Positions 1 to 8,220 of a stretch of 58,726 nucleotides of DNA are shown here, one piece after another; position 1 is the stretch's first letter; each line of letters begins with the position of its first letter. Under the pieces are notes generated by a model. That model was given only the letters and a program-made list of their open reading frames with translations. It searched no databases and was not told the origin of the DNA. This DNA comes from Rhodoferax sp. Lineage in GTDB: Bacteria; Pseudomonadota; Gammaproteobacteria; Burkholderiales; Burkholderiaceae_C. The translations under genes and the position numbers were made by a program. The stretch is taken from contig SSFF01000015.1 of assembly GCA_008015235.1 (NCBI GenBank), forward strand, positions 1 to 58,726. Reading direction: 5' to 3'.

Positions 1-291
1 CGCTATACCGAGCGTCTCGCCGAGGCCGGAATCGAGCCTTCTGTCGGCAGCAAGGGCGACAGCTACGATAATGCTCTGGCTGAGACCATCAACGGTCTTT
101 ACAAGGCGGAATTGATTCACCGCCGGGCGCCCTGGAAAACCGTCGAGGCCGTCGAACTGGCTACGCTCGAATGGGTGACCTGGTTTAATCACCAGCGCCT
201 GCTTGAGCCGATCGGATATATCCCTCCCGCCGAAGCAGAGGAACGGTATTATTCACAACTCGCACCACAGGCCGAATACGCCTGTACTTAA
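1..291 (+). mobile_element. IS3-family transposase OrfB, C-terminal part (cut by window start)
   Basis: The frame is open from base 1 and ends at TAA 289-291, giving 96 residues of an IS3-family DDE transposase core. The segment SYDNALAETINGLYKAELIH carries the last catalytic Glu (LAE) of the rve integrase fold, and the tail WFNHQRLLEPIGYIPPAEAE is typical of IS3-group OrfB. The earlier Asp residues lie left of the window, so it cannot be judged whether the element is whole. The reading frame is intact to its natural stop and the right inverted repeat follows, so the visible end is not decayed. Confidence 0.9.
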
Positions 292-297
292 ACCACG

Positions 298-325
298 GAG
301 CCTCTACAAAACCCGGGGCGATTCA
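298..325 (+). repeat. Right terminal inverted repeat of the IS3-family element
   Basis: The stretch just after the transposase stop ends in CCCGGGGCGATTCA. This is the terminal repeat form (TGAATCGCCCCGGG... when read inwards) seen on many IS3-group elements. The left end and target duplication are not in the window, so the outer boundary at 325 is inferred. Confidence 0.7.
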
Positions 326-537
326 GTTGGTTGGAATGTGGGCTAGAGAGAGGTAAAGATCTTTTCACGAAAATAAACACAGATGTAGCAAGTAAAAAGA
401 TGCTGGGCCAAGTTTAGTCGCTGTGGCAGCTACAGAGCGATAGGAGAAATTCCGAGGAATTTCAATGGCAACTTATGGCCCCGAGCGGGTATTGGATAGA
501 CGTTAGCTACCTGGTGTGCCCGAGCCTTGCACTATCC
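326..537. other. Intergenic, IS-flanking DNA with no gene seen
   Basis: Between the IS end and the decayed matB copy there is no convincing reading frame. The stretch is visibly richer in A and T than the rest of the window, which fits DNA disturbed by the neighbouring insertion. I see no hairpin with a T-run and no RNA gene here. Confidence 0.5.
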
Positions 538-787
538 GGCATACCTTTCCCGCAACACATTCTTCTGCACTTTCCCCATCGCATTGCGCGGCAGCTCGGT
601 CACTATCACACAGCGCTTGGGCAACTTGCATTGGCGAGTTGGGCCTTGAGCTGGGCCAGGATTGCATCGGGGTCTAGTTGGGCCCCTGCACGCGGCACCA
701 CCACGGCCATGCCAACTTCGCCAAAGTCGGGGTGCTGGGGGCGCCCACCACGGGGTTTTCCTCGACGTAGGGCACGTTCCTGATGAT
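538..787 (-). pseudogene. Decayed duplicate of the 3' end of the matB-like gene
   Basis: On the minus strand this stretch matches the last ~245 bp of the intact gene that ends at 1773. It encodes HPDFGEVGMAVVVPRAGAQ and, after a frame change, VTELPRNAMGKVQKNVLRERYA. Compared with the intact copy it has a 1-bp deletion near 640-645 and a small insertion near 735, which break the frame, plus scattered substitutions (roughly 85-90 % identity by eye). Nothing upstream of the C-terminal subdomain remains, and the remnant ends about where the neighbouring gene stops at 790. It is a pseudogene fragment from a duplication or from recombination with a related allele. Confidence 0.85.
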
Positions 788-789
788 CC

Positions 790-1548
790 TCAATTGCACG
801 TAGTAATACTGAGGCCCCCGCGTTCACTGCCTGAACGGCTTGGCACATACCATCCGGTAAGGCCAAGCGGGGTTCTTATCAGAAGGGTTGGCAGTGCTTG
901 GTCCCGATTGGGGCCTAGCGCGACTGAATCGGGCGCAATACCGAGTACCAACACTCTGGTTCCTTCCTGCAGTGAAGCGACAACGGGAGCTGAATTGTCA
1001 GGTGCTGCCAAAACTTTGATATCACCATACACGTCTGCCTCGGCGTTCAAGTACGTGATCGCTTGATGCGTTTCCACAAGACGCTTGCCGACAAGTACAA
1101 ACTTTCGCGTGGCAGAGCCAAAACACACTGAAGTAGGAACATGATGCAAATAGACGTTCCCGTGCCCAGAGAACAGAAGCTCTGCGGGCCCTGCACCTAA
1201 GCCAAGATCAAATCTCCCCAGCAGAGTGCCAGCTTTCAAATCCGTAACTTCCAAAAAACTGGGCCCATGAACTGTGTTGTCGATTCGATCCACGTACGCG
1301 CTGATCTTCGGGGCCACCGCCACGATGCCGAGGCGGCGTCTCTCTTCAAATTCCTGAACTTTTAGACGGGAAACGGATGGTCCTTTGTATTGAGTGAAGA
1401 GTTCACGCTCATACGCAAATACTTCAGGTGCAACCAGTGGGTACTCGGAAAAAGGGGAGCGATTTTTATCGGCGCCGCTCTGTGCGAGTGACGTTGCAGA
1501 CCCCATAAGGGCAAATGCAGCTAAGCAGGCTAGAAGTATCGATTTCAT
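790..1548 (-). CDS. Exported protein of unknown function with SH3-like C-terminus
   Basis: The 252-residue product starts at ATG 1548, chosen because MKSILLACLAAFALMGSATS is a clear signal peptide ending near AQS; the frame extends 14 codons further upstream without need. The mature part is soluble. Its last ~75 residues (ADVYGDIKVLAAP... to GLTGWYVP) look like a bacterial SH3-type beta-barrel, a fold often used for cell-wall or peptide binding. I do not recognise the rest. The gene sits between the decayed and intact copies of the matB 3' end, next to an IS, so it may be a local acquisition. Function is unknown. Confidence 0.6.
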   Translation of the reverse strand: MKSILLACLAAFALMGSATSLAQSGADKNRSPFSEYPLVAPEVFAYERELFTQYKGPSVSRLKVQEFEERRRLGIVAVAPKISAYVDRIDNTVHGPSFLEVTDLKAGTLLGRFDLGLGAGPAELLFSGHGNVYLHHVPTSVCFGSATRKFVLVGKRLVETHQAITYLNAEADVYGDIKVLAAPDNSAPVVASLQEGTRVLVLGIAPDSVALGPNRDQALPTLLIRTPLGLTGWYVPSRSGSERGGLSITTCN

Positions 1549-1772
1549 GTTGACAACAAGAGGATCTGCGACGCTCAACTGTAATTTCATTAGTTCAACT
1601 GACGGCAGTTTTGTAGAAGGCCTATATCCGCCTTTGTTGGACAGAGCAGGGCGATGGAATTTAGGATCGTCTTGGGTGCAGAGTCGCTAAGGGTTAGGTG
1701 CCGACACTTTGAAAACTCAGGTTCACGCAGGCAGATCCCGTTGCAGCTCCCCAGGTCAAAAGCGTAATCACC
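1549..1772. other. Spacer between the exported protein gene and matB; nothing recognised
   Basis: This 224-bp stretch would hold the promoter of the minus-strand gene to its left and the 3' flank of the matB-like gene. I see no gene, no RNA and no clear terminator in it. Confidence 0.4.
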
Positions 1773-3317
1773 TCACGCATACCTCTCCCGCAACACATTC
1801 TTCTGCACCTTCCCCATCGCATTGCGCGGCAGCTCGGTCACCACCACGCAGCGCTTGGGCACCTTGAAGTGGGCCAACTGGGCCTTAAGCTGGGTCAGGA
1901 TGGAATCGGGGTCTAGCTTCGCCCCCGCACGCGGCACCACCACGGCCACGCCCACTTCGCCAAAGTCCGGGTGCGGGGCGCCCACCACGGCGCTTTCTTC
2001 CACACCGGGCAGGTTGTTGATGTAGCCCTCCACCTCGGCCGGGTAGACGTTGTAGCCGCCGCTGATGATGAGGTCCTTGCTGCGGCCGACGATGGTCACA
2101 TAGCCATCCGGGTCACGCTTTCCCACGTCGCCGGTCTTGAAGAAGCCGTCCGCCGTGAACTCTTCGGCGGTCTTTTCCGGCATCTGCCAGTAGCCCTGGA
2201 ACACGTTGGGGCCCTTCACCTGGATGCCGCCGATCTCGCCATCGGCCACCGGCTGGCCCGCGTCGTCCACGATGCGCAGTTGCACACCCGGCAGGGCCGG
2301 GCCCACGGTGCCGATGCGGCGCGTGCCGTCGCGCGGCTTGCAGGGGTTGGAGGTGAGCATGGCGGTTTCGCTCATGCCGTAGCGCTCCAATATGGTGTGG
2401 CCGGTGCGTGCGCGCCACTGTTCGTGCGTTTCCACCAGCATGGGGGCCGATCCGGAGATGAACAGGCGCATGCCCCGGGTGGCTTGCGGCGTGAGGGTGG
2501 ATTCGGCCAGCATGCGCACGTAGAGCGTGGGCACACCCATCATCACCGTGGCCTGTGCATAGTAGGCGATGGTCTTGCGCGGGTCGAACTTGGCGCACCA
2601 GATCATCTTGCTGCCGTTGAGCAGCGCGCCGTGGATTGCCACGAACAGGCCGTGCACGTGGAAGATGGGCAGGGCGTGGATGAGCACGTCGCCGCCCTGG
2701 GCCTTGGTTTTTCCGGGCTTTTTCCAGTCCCAGTAGCGCTGCAGCACCTCGGCGTTGGAGCGCAGGTTGGCGTGGCTGAGCATGGCGCCCTTGCTGCGCC
2801 CGGTGGTGCCGCTGGTGTAGATGATGGCTGCCAGGGCCTGCGGCTGCACCTTGGCCACGGTGTGCGTGCGGCGCTGGCGCGCCGCGGCTTCCAGCAGGGT
2901 GCCGGTGCGGTTGTCGTTCAGTGTGAATACGTGCCGTGTGCCCGCCGCGTCGGCCAGGGGCTGCAGCCAGGGCAGGTTGGCGCTGCTGCACACCAGCACC
3001 GCGGCCTGTGCGTCCTGCAGAAAGTAGGCCATCTCGCCGCTCTGGTAGGCGGTGTTCAGCGGCACGAAGATGTGCCCGGCGCGCAGCGTGGCCAGGTAGA
3101 GCATGAGCGCCTCTACCGACTTGTCCACCTGCACCGCAATGCGCGAGGCAGCGGGCAGCTTGAGGGAACCGAGCAGGTTGGCCAGCATGGCGCTGGCGTC
3201 CAGCAGGTCTTGCCAGCTGTAGTGCAGGCCGGTGTCGGTCTCCACAGCGCAGGCGCTGCGGCGGGTGGGGAAGGCGGCGGTGAGGGCCGAGAACAGGTTG
3301 GCGTTGGTGCGGGTCAT
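1773..3317 (-). CDS. matB: Malonyl-CoA synthetase (malonate-CoA ligase), AMP-forming
   Basis: The 514-residue protein belongs to the ANL adenylating enzymes and matches my recollection of MatB enzymes along its length, with an NANLF start, a KSVEALMLYLATLRAG block and a GPNVFQGYWQMPEKT block. The ATP-binding loop YTSGTTGRSKG is at residues 167-177, the ERYGMSE motif is mid-protein, and the acylation lysine is K503 in GKVQKN. MatB makes malonyl-CoA from malonate, ATP and CoA in the cytoplasm. No malonate transporter or decarboxylase lies beside it, so the exact substrate (malonate or a methylmalonate-like acid) is inferred from similarity. It stands alone, with a decayed copy of its 3' end about 1.2 kb downstream. 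Confidence 0.85.
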   Translation of the reverse strand: MTRTNANLFSALTAAFPTRRSACAVETDTGLHYSWQDLLDASAMLANLLGSLKLPAASRIAVQVDKSVEALMLYLATLRAGHIFVPLNTAYQSGEMAYFLQDAQAAVLVCSSANLPWLQPLADAAGTRHVFTLNDNRTGTLLEAAARQRRTHTVAKVQPQALAAIIYTSGTTGRSKGAMLSHANLRSNAEVLQRYWDWKKPGKTKAQGGDVLIHALPIFHVHGLFVAIHGALLNGSKMIWCAKFDPRKTIAYYAQATVMMGVPTLYVRMLAESTLTPQATRGMRLFISGSAPMLVETHEQWRARTGHTILERYGMSETAMLTSNPCKPRDGTRRIGTVGPALPGVQLRIVDDAGQPVADGEIGGIQVKGPNVFQGYWQMPEKTAEEFTADGFFKTGDVGKRDPDGYVTIVGRSKDLIISGGYNVYPAEVEGYINNLPGVEESAVVGAPHPDFGEVGVAVVVPRAGAKLDPDSILTQLKAQLAHFKVPKRCVVVTELPRNAMGKVQKNVLRERYA

Positions 3318-3382
3318 GGCTGGGCAGTTGGGCGATGAACAGAACTGCTGGCCATTATGCGTTGCTTAAGGGGTTTCTGGTC

Positions 3383-3412
3383 GCTATGAAATCAGTAGCT
3401 GATTGCGCAATG
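3383..3412 (+). repeat. Short interspersed palindromic repeat, copy A
   Basis: GCTATGAAATCAGTAGC is followed by TGATTGCGCAA. The outer GCTA/TAGC arms are inverted and the GCGCA tail is shared with copies at 26310, 48465 and 56301. This is the only clearly intergenic copy; it lies between matB and the SRAP gene. Confidence 0.6.
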
Positions 3413-3497
3413 TTTATGCGGGCCAGGTGCCAATTTGGCCTTGAAAGTGGTGGACTTACGGGTCGAGTGCACTTTCCAGGGCTTACCATCGGAGCCC

Positions 3498-4157
3498 ATG
3501 TGCAGCCACTACAAAAACACCAAGGAAGTCGCGCGGCTGAAGACGCATTTCGGCGTTGCACCACCGGCCGATGCGGTGGTGGACGATGTCTGGCCCGGTT
3601 ACAGCGCCAGCTTCATCCGTGCGGGGGAGGGCGGTGCGCGCACCTGCCACGCCGGGCGCTTCGGCTTGGTGCCGCACTGGGCACAGGACGCCACCATGGG
3701 CCGCAAGACTTACAACGCACGCAGCGAAACGGTGGCCGAAAAGCCCGCCTTTCGGGATGCCTGGGCGCGGGCGCAGCACTGCATCATCCCGGCCGAGTGC
3801 ATTTTCGAGCCCGACTGGCGCAGCGGCCGCGCGCTGCCTGCGGCCATTTGCCTGGCCAATGGTGCTCCCATGGGCATTGCCGGGCTGTGGGCCCAGTGGC
3901 GCGACCCGCAAGGCGTGCTGGTGCAGAGCTTTACCATGCTCACCATCAATGCGGACGACCACGCCTTCATGCGCCAGTTCCACCGCCCCGAAGACGAAAA
4001 ACGCAGTGTGGTGATACTTCCGCCAGACCGTTGGGACGACTGGCTGGCGGCCGACGCGGCCAACAGTGCACCCTTCCTTGTTCCTTTTCCCGCGCAGGAG
4101 CTGGTGGCCCAGGTGGAAGACCCCACACCAACACCGCGCACGCTTTCCCTTTTTTGA
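3498..4157 (+). CDS. yedK: SRAP/YedK-type abasic-site shielding protein (HMCES family)
   Basis: The 219-residue product is of the SOS-response-associated peptidase family. In this family Cys2, freed by Met removal, links covalently to abasic sites in single-stranded DNA. Start 3498 was chosen because it gives the essential Met-Cys (MCSHYKN); the open frame extends upstream but would bury the cysteine. The usual motifs follow: GLVPHWA, NARSETVAEKPAF, CIIPAECIFEP with the conserved Glu, and a histidine in the FMRQFHRP segment. It is cytoplasmic and acts on damaged DNA at replication forks. The next gene starts 6 bp downstream, so the two are probably cotranscribed. Confidence 0.93.
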   Translation: MCSHYKNTKEVARLKTHFGVAPPADAVVDDVWPGYSASFIRAGEGGARTCHAGRFGLVPHWAQDATMGRKTYNARSETVAEKPAFRDAWARAQHCIIPAECIFEPDWRSGRALPAAICLANGAPMGIAGLWAQWRDPQGVLVQSFTMLTINADDHAFMRQFHRPEDEKRSVVILPPDRWDDWLAADAANSAPFLVPFPAQELVAQVEDPTPTPRTLSLF

Positions 4158-4163
4158 CGGACC

Positions 4164-4484
4164 ATGGACGACAGCAGCCAGATCATCATTCCGCCCAGCT
4201 TCACGGCCCTGTACCTGCCGCCGGGCAAGACCCGCCCCACGGAAACCCAGGCCCACATTGCGCAGCGCTACGAGCTGTGCGAAGACATGGCCACCATGCT
4301 GAGCGGGACGGCCGCCGAGCAGCAGTTCAAGACTGGGTGCGATACCACCGAGCTGCTGCAGTCCATGGCCTCCACCCTGTCGGCCCCCGGCGGCCTGCTC
4401 CTGCCCAATGAAGCGCACTGGGTTGCCTGCCGCCTGGCCGAACTGCTGCACTGGGACATGCCACCAGCCGATCCCCCCGTTTGA
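4164..4484 (+). CDS. Small conserved protein of unknown function
   Basis: This 106-residue acidic, soluble protein begins MDDSSQIIIPPSFTALYLPPG and starts 6 bp after the SRAP gene, suggesting one transcript. I recall similar ~110-residue proteins in Burkholderiales, sometimes labelled 'ATPase with chaperone activity', but I see no Walker motif or other catalytic signature that would support that label. There is no signal peptide or membrane helix. Linkage to the SRAP gene is the only functional hint, and it is weak. Confidence 0.7.
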   Translation: MDDSSQIIIPPSFTALYLPPGKTRPTETQAHIAQRYELCEDMATMLSGTAAEQQFKTGCDTTELLQSMASTLSAPGGLLLPNEAHWVACRLAELLHWDMPPADPPV

Positions 4485-4487
4485 GGA

Positions 4488-6206
4488 TCAGCTCTCGTCC
4501 CAGTCCTTCCAGTCCACCTTGAAGGTCTGGCGGTACTGGTTCACGGCGTACCCTGCGGTGGCACTGAAGATGTCGTGCCCAATGGTGTCCAGGGTTCCGT
4601 AATGCCGTAGCCGGTCTTTCACCGGCCCCTTCATGCCGGCAAAACGGAGCTCGACACCAAGTTTCTGCAATTCGTTGTGCAGGTTGACGATGGCGTCGGC
4701 CGCCGTGACGTCCACGTCGGTGATGGCGTCTGACACCACGGTGAGGCGCCGCACCGGCGGCGGTGCGTGCAGCACGGCCTGCACCGCCTGCTCACGGAAC
4801 ACCTCCGCGTTGGCGAAGAACAGTTGTTCGTCCCAGCGGAACAGTACCAGGCCTGGAATCTGGCGTCCTTCCGGGTGGCGCTTGACGTCGTGGTAGCCCT
4901 TGGCCCCGTCCACCCGCACCAGGGTGGTGTAGTGCGGGTGCCAGGCGTTCCACACCAGCACCAGCAACGCCAGCGCGATGCTGATGACGATGCCCTGGAT
5001 GACACCGACAAAGGCCACGCCCAGAAAGCTCACGGCCGAAAGGGCGAACTCGACCTTGCGCAGGCGGTAGAGCTGCAGCATGGCGGGAAAGTCGGCAAAG
5101 GACAGGCAGGCCGCTATGACCACGGCGCCCAGCACGGCGCTGGGCAGCTCCGACAGCAGGTCAGGCGCCCAGACCAGCAGTGCGGCAATGGCCAGGGCCC
5201 CCACGATGCCGGTGAGCTGCGTCTTGGCGCCGGCCGCTTCGGCCACGGGTGTGCGTGAGGAGCTGGCACTGACGGGAAAGCCCTGGAACACACCCGCTCC
5301 CAGATTGGCCAGGCCCAAGGCCATCATTTCCTGGTTGGCGTTGATCTGGTAGCCGCCGCGCAAGGCCAGTGAACGTGACAGCACGCTGGTGTCGGTGAAT
5401 ACCAGCAGTGCCACCATGAGTGCAGCCGGCAGCAGCGCAATGGCGTCCTGGAGGTTCACGCCTTGCAGGTCGGCACGGGGCAGTCCTTGTGGCAGAGAGC
5501 CCAGCACCCGCAGTCCCGCTGTGTGTTCCAGGTCCAGGCCCCAGGAAATGAGCGTGGACAGCACCACCACGGCCAGCAGGGCCGGCCACTTGGGGCGCAG
5601 CTTCTTGAACACCAGAATGCAGACCAGCCCCGAACCACCCAGTGCCAGCGCCACAGCATTGACCTGGCCCGCCAACAGGCTGCTGACGATGCCGATGACT
5701 TTCTGGGGCAAGTCATCGGCAGAAACACTGATGCCCAGCACCTTGGGCGTCTGCCCCACCAGTACGGTGAGTGCGACGGCATTGAGGAAGCCAATGCGGA
5801 TGGGTTTGGACAGCAAGTCGGCCAGCATGCCCAGCCGCGCCAGGCCGATCAGCAGGGAAAAGGCACCTGCCAGCAGGGCCAGCAAGGCCGCGAGCTGGGC
5901 GGCGCGTTCGGGGCTGCCAGCCGCCATAGGCAGCACCACGGCGGCAATGACGGCTGCGAGGGTCGAGTCCGGCCCCAGCACCAGGATGCGGCTGGGTCCA
6001 AAAAGGGCGTAGACCAGCAAAGGCACGATGGTGGCATACAGCCCGTAAATGGCGTCTACCCCCGAGGCCTGGGCATAGCCCATGCCCACGGGCACCAGGA
6101 TGGCACTGAGCGCCAGCCCCGCGACCACGTCATGCAGCAGCCACTCCCTGCGGTAGTGCAGGAGGGTTTGCAGTCCGGGCAGCCAGGACAAAGACCGAAG
6201 AACCAT
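4488..6206 (-). CDS. SulP-family anion transporter with C-terminal STAS domain
   Basis: The 572-residue membrane protein starts at ATG 6206, two bases after the stop of the YhgE gene; an 18-codon upstream extension would overlap that gene and is not needed. The N-terminal two thirds carry about 10-12 hydrophobic helices with SulP signatures (VPVGMGYAQASGV, IYGLYATIVPLLVYALFG, QEMMALGLANLGAG, FQGFPVSASSSRT). The last ~130 residues form a STAS regulatory domain. SulP proteins carry sulfate, bicarbonate, dicarboxylates or other anions across the inner membrane; the substrate cannot be read from the sequence. It is tightly coupled to the upstream YhgE/Pip gene. Confidence 0.9.
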   Translation of the reverse strand: MVLRSLSWLPGLQTLLHYRREWLLHDVVAGLALSAILVPVGMGYAQASGVDAIYGLYATIVPLLVYALFGPSRILVLGPDSTLAAVIAAVVLPMAAGSPERAAQLAALLALLAGAFSLLIGLARLGMLADLLSKPIRIGFLNAVALTVLVGQTPKVLGISVSADDLPQKVIGIVSSLLAGQVNAVALALGGSGLVCILVFKKLRPKWPALLAVVVLSTLISWGLDLEHTAGLRVLGSLPQGLPRADLQGVNLQDAIALLPAALMVALLVFTDTSVLSRSLALRGGYQINANQEMMALGLANLGAGVFQGFPVSASSSRTPVAEAAGAKTQLTGIVGALAIAALLVWAPDLLSELPSAVLGAVVIAACLSFADFPAMLQLYRLRKVEFALSAVSFLGVAFVGVIQGIVISIALALLVLVWNAWHPHYTTLVRVDGAKGYHDVKRHPEGRQIPGLVLFRWDEQLFFANAEVFREQAVQAVLHAPPPVRRLTVVSDAITDVDVTAADAIVNLHNELQKLGVELRFAGMKGPVKDRLRHYGTLDTIGHDIFSATAGYAVNQYRQTFKVDWKDWDES

Positions 6207-6208
6207 GT

Positions 6209-8143
6209 TCAGAGTTCCAGTGCGGGGCGTACGTGCCCCGATTGTTTGATATAGCGCCACTGCCCCAGGAAACTGCCCAGCAACCAGGTGGCCAGGCAGA
6301 CCACGGCCAGTTGGGCCAGGGGCTGCTGCCAGGCCCCGGCGTAGGCGCCGAACATGGTGGCCTTGAGGGCCTGGACCACCCAGGTCAGCGGCAGCCAGGG
6401 GCTGATCTGCATGAACCAGCCACCGCTGAGCTCCACCGGCACGACGCCGCCACTGCTGGAGAGCTGTACCGCCAGCAAGATCATGGCAAATCCCTTGCCC
6501 GCATCACCGAACATGAGGGTCAGGGCCATGATCATCAGCAGGAAAGTCACGGCGGTCAGGCCCAGCACCAAGGCGAACGGCGCGGCGTGCACCACATGCA
6601 CGGACAGCAGGTAGGTCAGCACCAGCCATAGCGCCACGGTTTGTGCCAGCACCAGCAGCAGGGGTAGCACAGCCTTGCCGGCAAAGCGCACCGGTGCGGC
6701 AAACAGCCGCGCATGCCGCGGTACCACCCGCATGTGGATCAGGAAAGCGGCCACACCGGCGCCCAGCCACAGGGCTGCGGGAATGACGTTGGCGGCAAAA
6801 CTCTCGCCGCTGTTGCGCACCGGGGCCAGGATTTCCATCACCGGCTCCACCGATTGGGCCAACCCGCCGGCACTGCCCTCCGGTGCCCGCATGCCGGCCG
6901 GAAGGGACGATTGCAGCAAGGCCACACCGCCTTCGAGGCGCTGTACGCCGGTGTCGAACTTGCGCAGGCCGTCGGACAGGCTTTGGGCGCTGCTGGCCAG
7001 CTGCTGGCTACCATCGGCCAGCTTGTCCAGCTGGTTGTCTTCAGGCAGTTTTTCCACCATGGCGCGCACGCCGAGGTTCATGCTGCGCATGCCCTGGGTC
7101 AGTGCTGCTACGCCAGTACTGAGTTTTTTGGCCCCGTCGTGCAGCTGGGCTTCACCGGCCTGGGCCGCGACCACACCGCTGTCCAGCCGCGTCAGACCTT
7201 CGTGCAGGCTGTCCAGCCCCAGGGTCACACTGTCTGGCACGAAAAAACTGGCCTGGGTCTGGCTGCGGTAGCTGGCCACACCACTGTGCAATTCCCGGGT
7301 ACCGGCATGCAGCTGGGCCAGGCCCTGCTCCAGCTCGGCGTGCCCAGTGACCAGGGCTTCGGCACCGTTGCGCAGGGCCGTGAGTTCACTGAGGTGGGGG
7401 CGCTTGGCATCCATGGTGCGCAACCCGGTGCCGACTTGCTTGACACCATCCGTCAGCTGTCCCACGCCGTTGTCCAGGCTGTTGGCGCCAGTGGCCAAGG
7501 CCCGTGATCCATTGACGAGTTGGGCGCTTGCACTGCGCAGCTCCAGGGCGCCACCGTGCAGCGCCGTCACGGCATCGCGCAGGCGTTCGACACCGGTTTG
7601 TGAACCGGCGGCGTCCCGCAGCACCAGCGCCCAGCGGCGCTCGTTCAGGCTTTGGTTGAGTTCCTTGCCTATGGTTTCTGCGAAATGGCGGGCGATGGTC
7701 GCACCCTGGTAGTTGTTGCCTTGCGAGGCCACGATGACCAGCTTGCCATTGCCCGGTGCTGCGCCGGGTATGGCCTGCGCACTGAATCCGGCAGGCACCA
7801 GCAAGGCAAAGGCCAGCTGCCCGCGGCGCACTGCATCGCGGGCGCTTTCCTCGTCGGCGCTTTTGCGGAAGCCGAACTGCTGCGAGGCCAGCAGCCGCGC
7901 TTCCAGTTCCTGGCCGATGTTGAAGCTGTGTTCTCGGTATTGCACGCCTTCGTCGCGGTTCACGATGCCCACGGCCAGGGCCTGGGTGTGGCTTTCGGGA
8001 TTCCAGACTGCCGAGAGGTAGATCAGGGCATACAGGGATGGCACCAGCACGATGACGACGGCAGCCAGCAGGAGCCGCGTGTGCTGAACAAAATAGCGCG
8101 CCTCCATGCGCACCAGAAAAGCTATCTGATGAAGCAGCTTCAT
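6209..8143 (-). CDS. YhgE/Pip-type membrane protein (ABC-2-like export fold with LxxG repeats)
   Basis: The 644-residue protein starts at ATG 8143, preceded by GGAG; a GTG at 8161 in frame is the alternative. One hydrophobic helix near the N-terminus is followed by a long periplasmic part with repeated 'L..G...L..G' heptads (residues ~190-440, e.g. LATGANSLDNGVGQL), then about five helices at the C-terminus (ALWLGAGVAAFLIHM onwards). This is the layout of the YhgE/Pip family, related to phage-infection proteins and to ABC-2 permeases. No ATPase lies next to it. Its start faces selD across 77 bp. Confidence 0.85.
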   Translation of the reverse strand: MKLLHQIAFLVRMEARYFVQHTRLLLAAVVIVLVPSLYALIYLSAVWNPESHTQALAVGIVNRDEGVQYREHSFNIGQELEARLLASQQFGFRKSADEESARDAVRRGQLAFALLVPAGFSAQAIPGAAPGNGKLVIVASQGNNYQGATIARHFAETIGKELNQSLNERRWALVLRDAAGSQTGVERLRDAVTALHGGALELRSASAQLVNGSRALATGANSLDNGVGQLTDGVKQVGTGLRTMDAKRPHLSELTALRNGAEALVTGHAELEQGLAQLHAGTRELHSGVASYRSQTQASFFVPDSVTLGLDSLHEGLTRLDSGVVAAQAGEAQLHDGAKKLSTGVAALTQGMRSMNLGVRAMVEKLPEDNQLDKLADGSQQLASSAQSLSDGLRKFDTGVQRLEGGVALLQSSLPAGMRAPEGSAGGLAQSVEPVMEILAPVRNSGESFAANVIPAALWLGAGVAAFLIHMRVVPRHARLFAAPVRFAGKAVLPLLLVLAQTVALWLVLTYLLSVHVVHAAPFALVLGLTAVTFLLMIMALTLMFGDAGKGFAMILLAVQLSSSGGVVPVELSGGWFMQISPWLPLTWVVQALKATMFGAYAGAWQQPLAQLAVVCLATWLLGSFLGQWRYIKQSGHVRPALEL

Positions 8144-8220
8144 GGCTTTTGCCGTCTCCACGGGGGTACGGCGTTTGGTTTTGGGATACTTGCGGCATTG
8201 TGACTGATTTGCGTAAACCC

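Noticed and set aside
475..783. Plus-strand frame of 102 codons over the matB remnant
   Set aside because: The DNA is a decayed minus-strand copy of the matB 3' end; the plus-strand frame is an accident.
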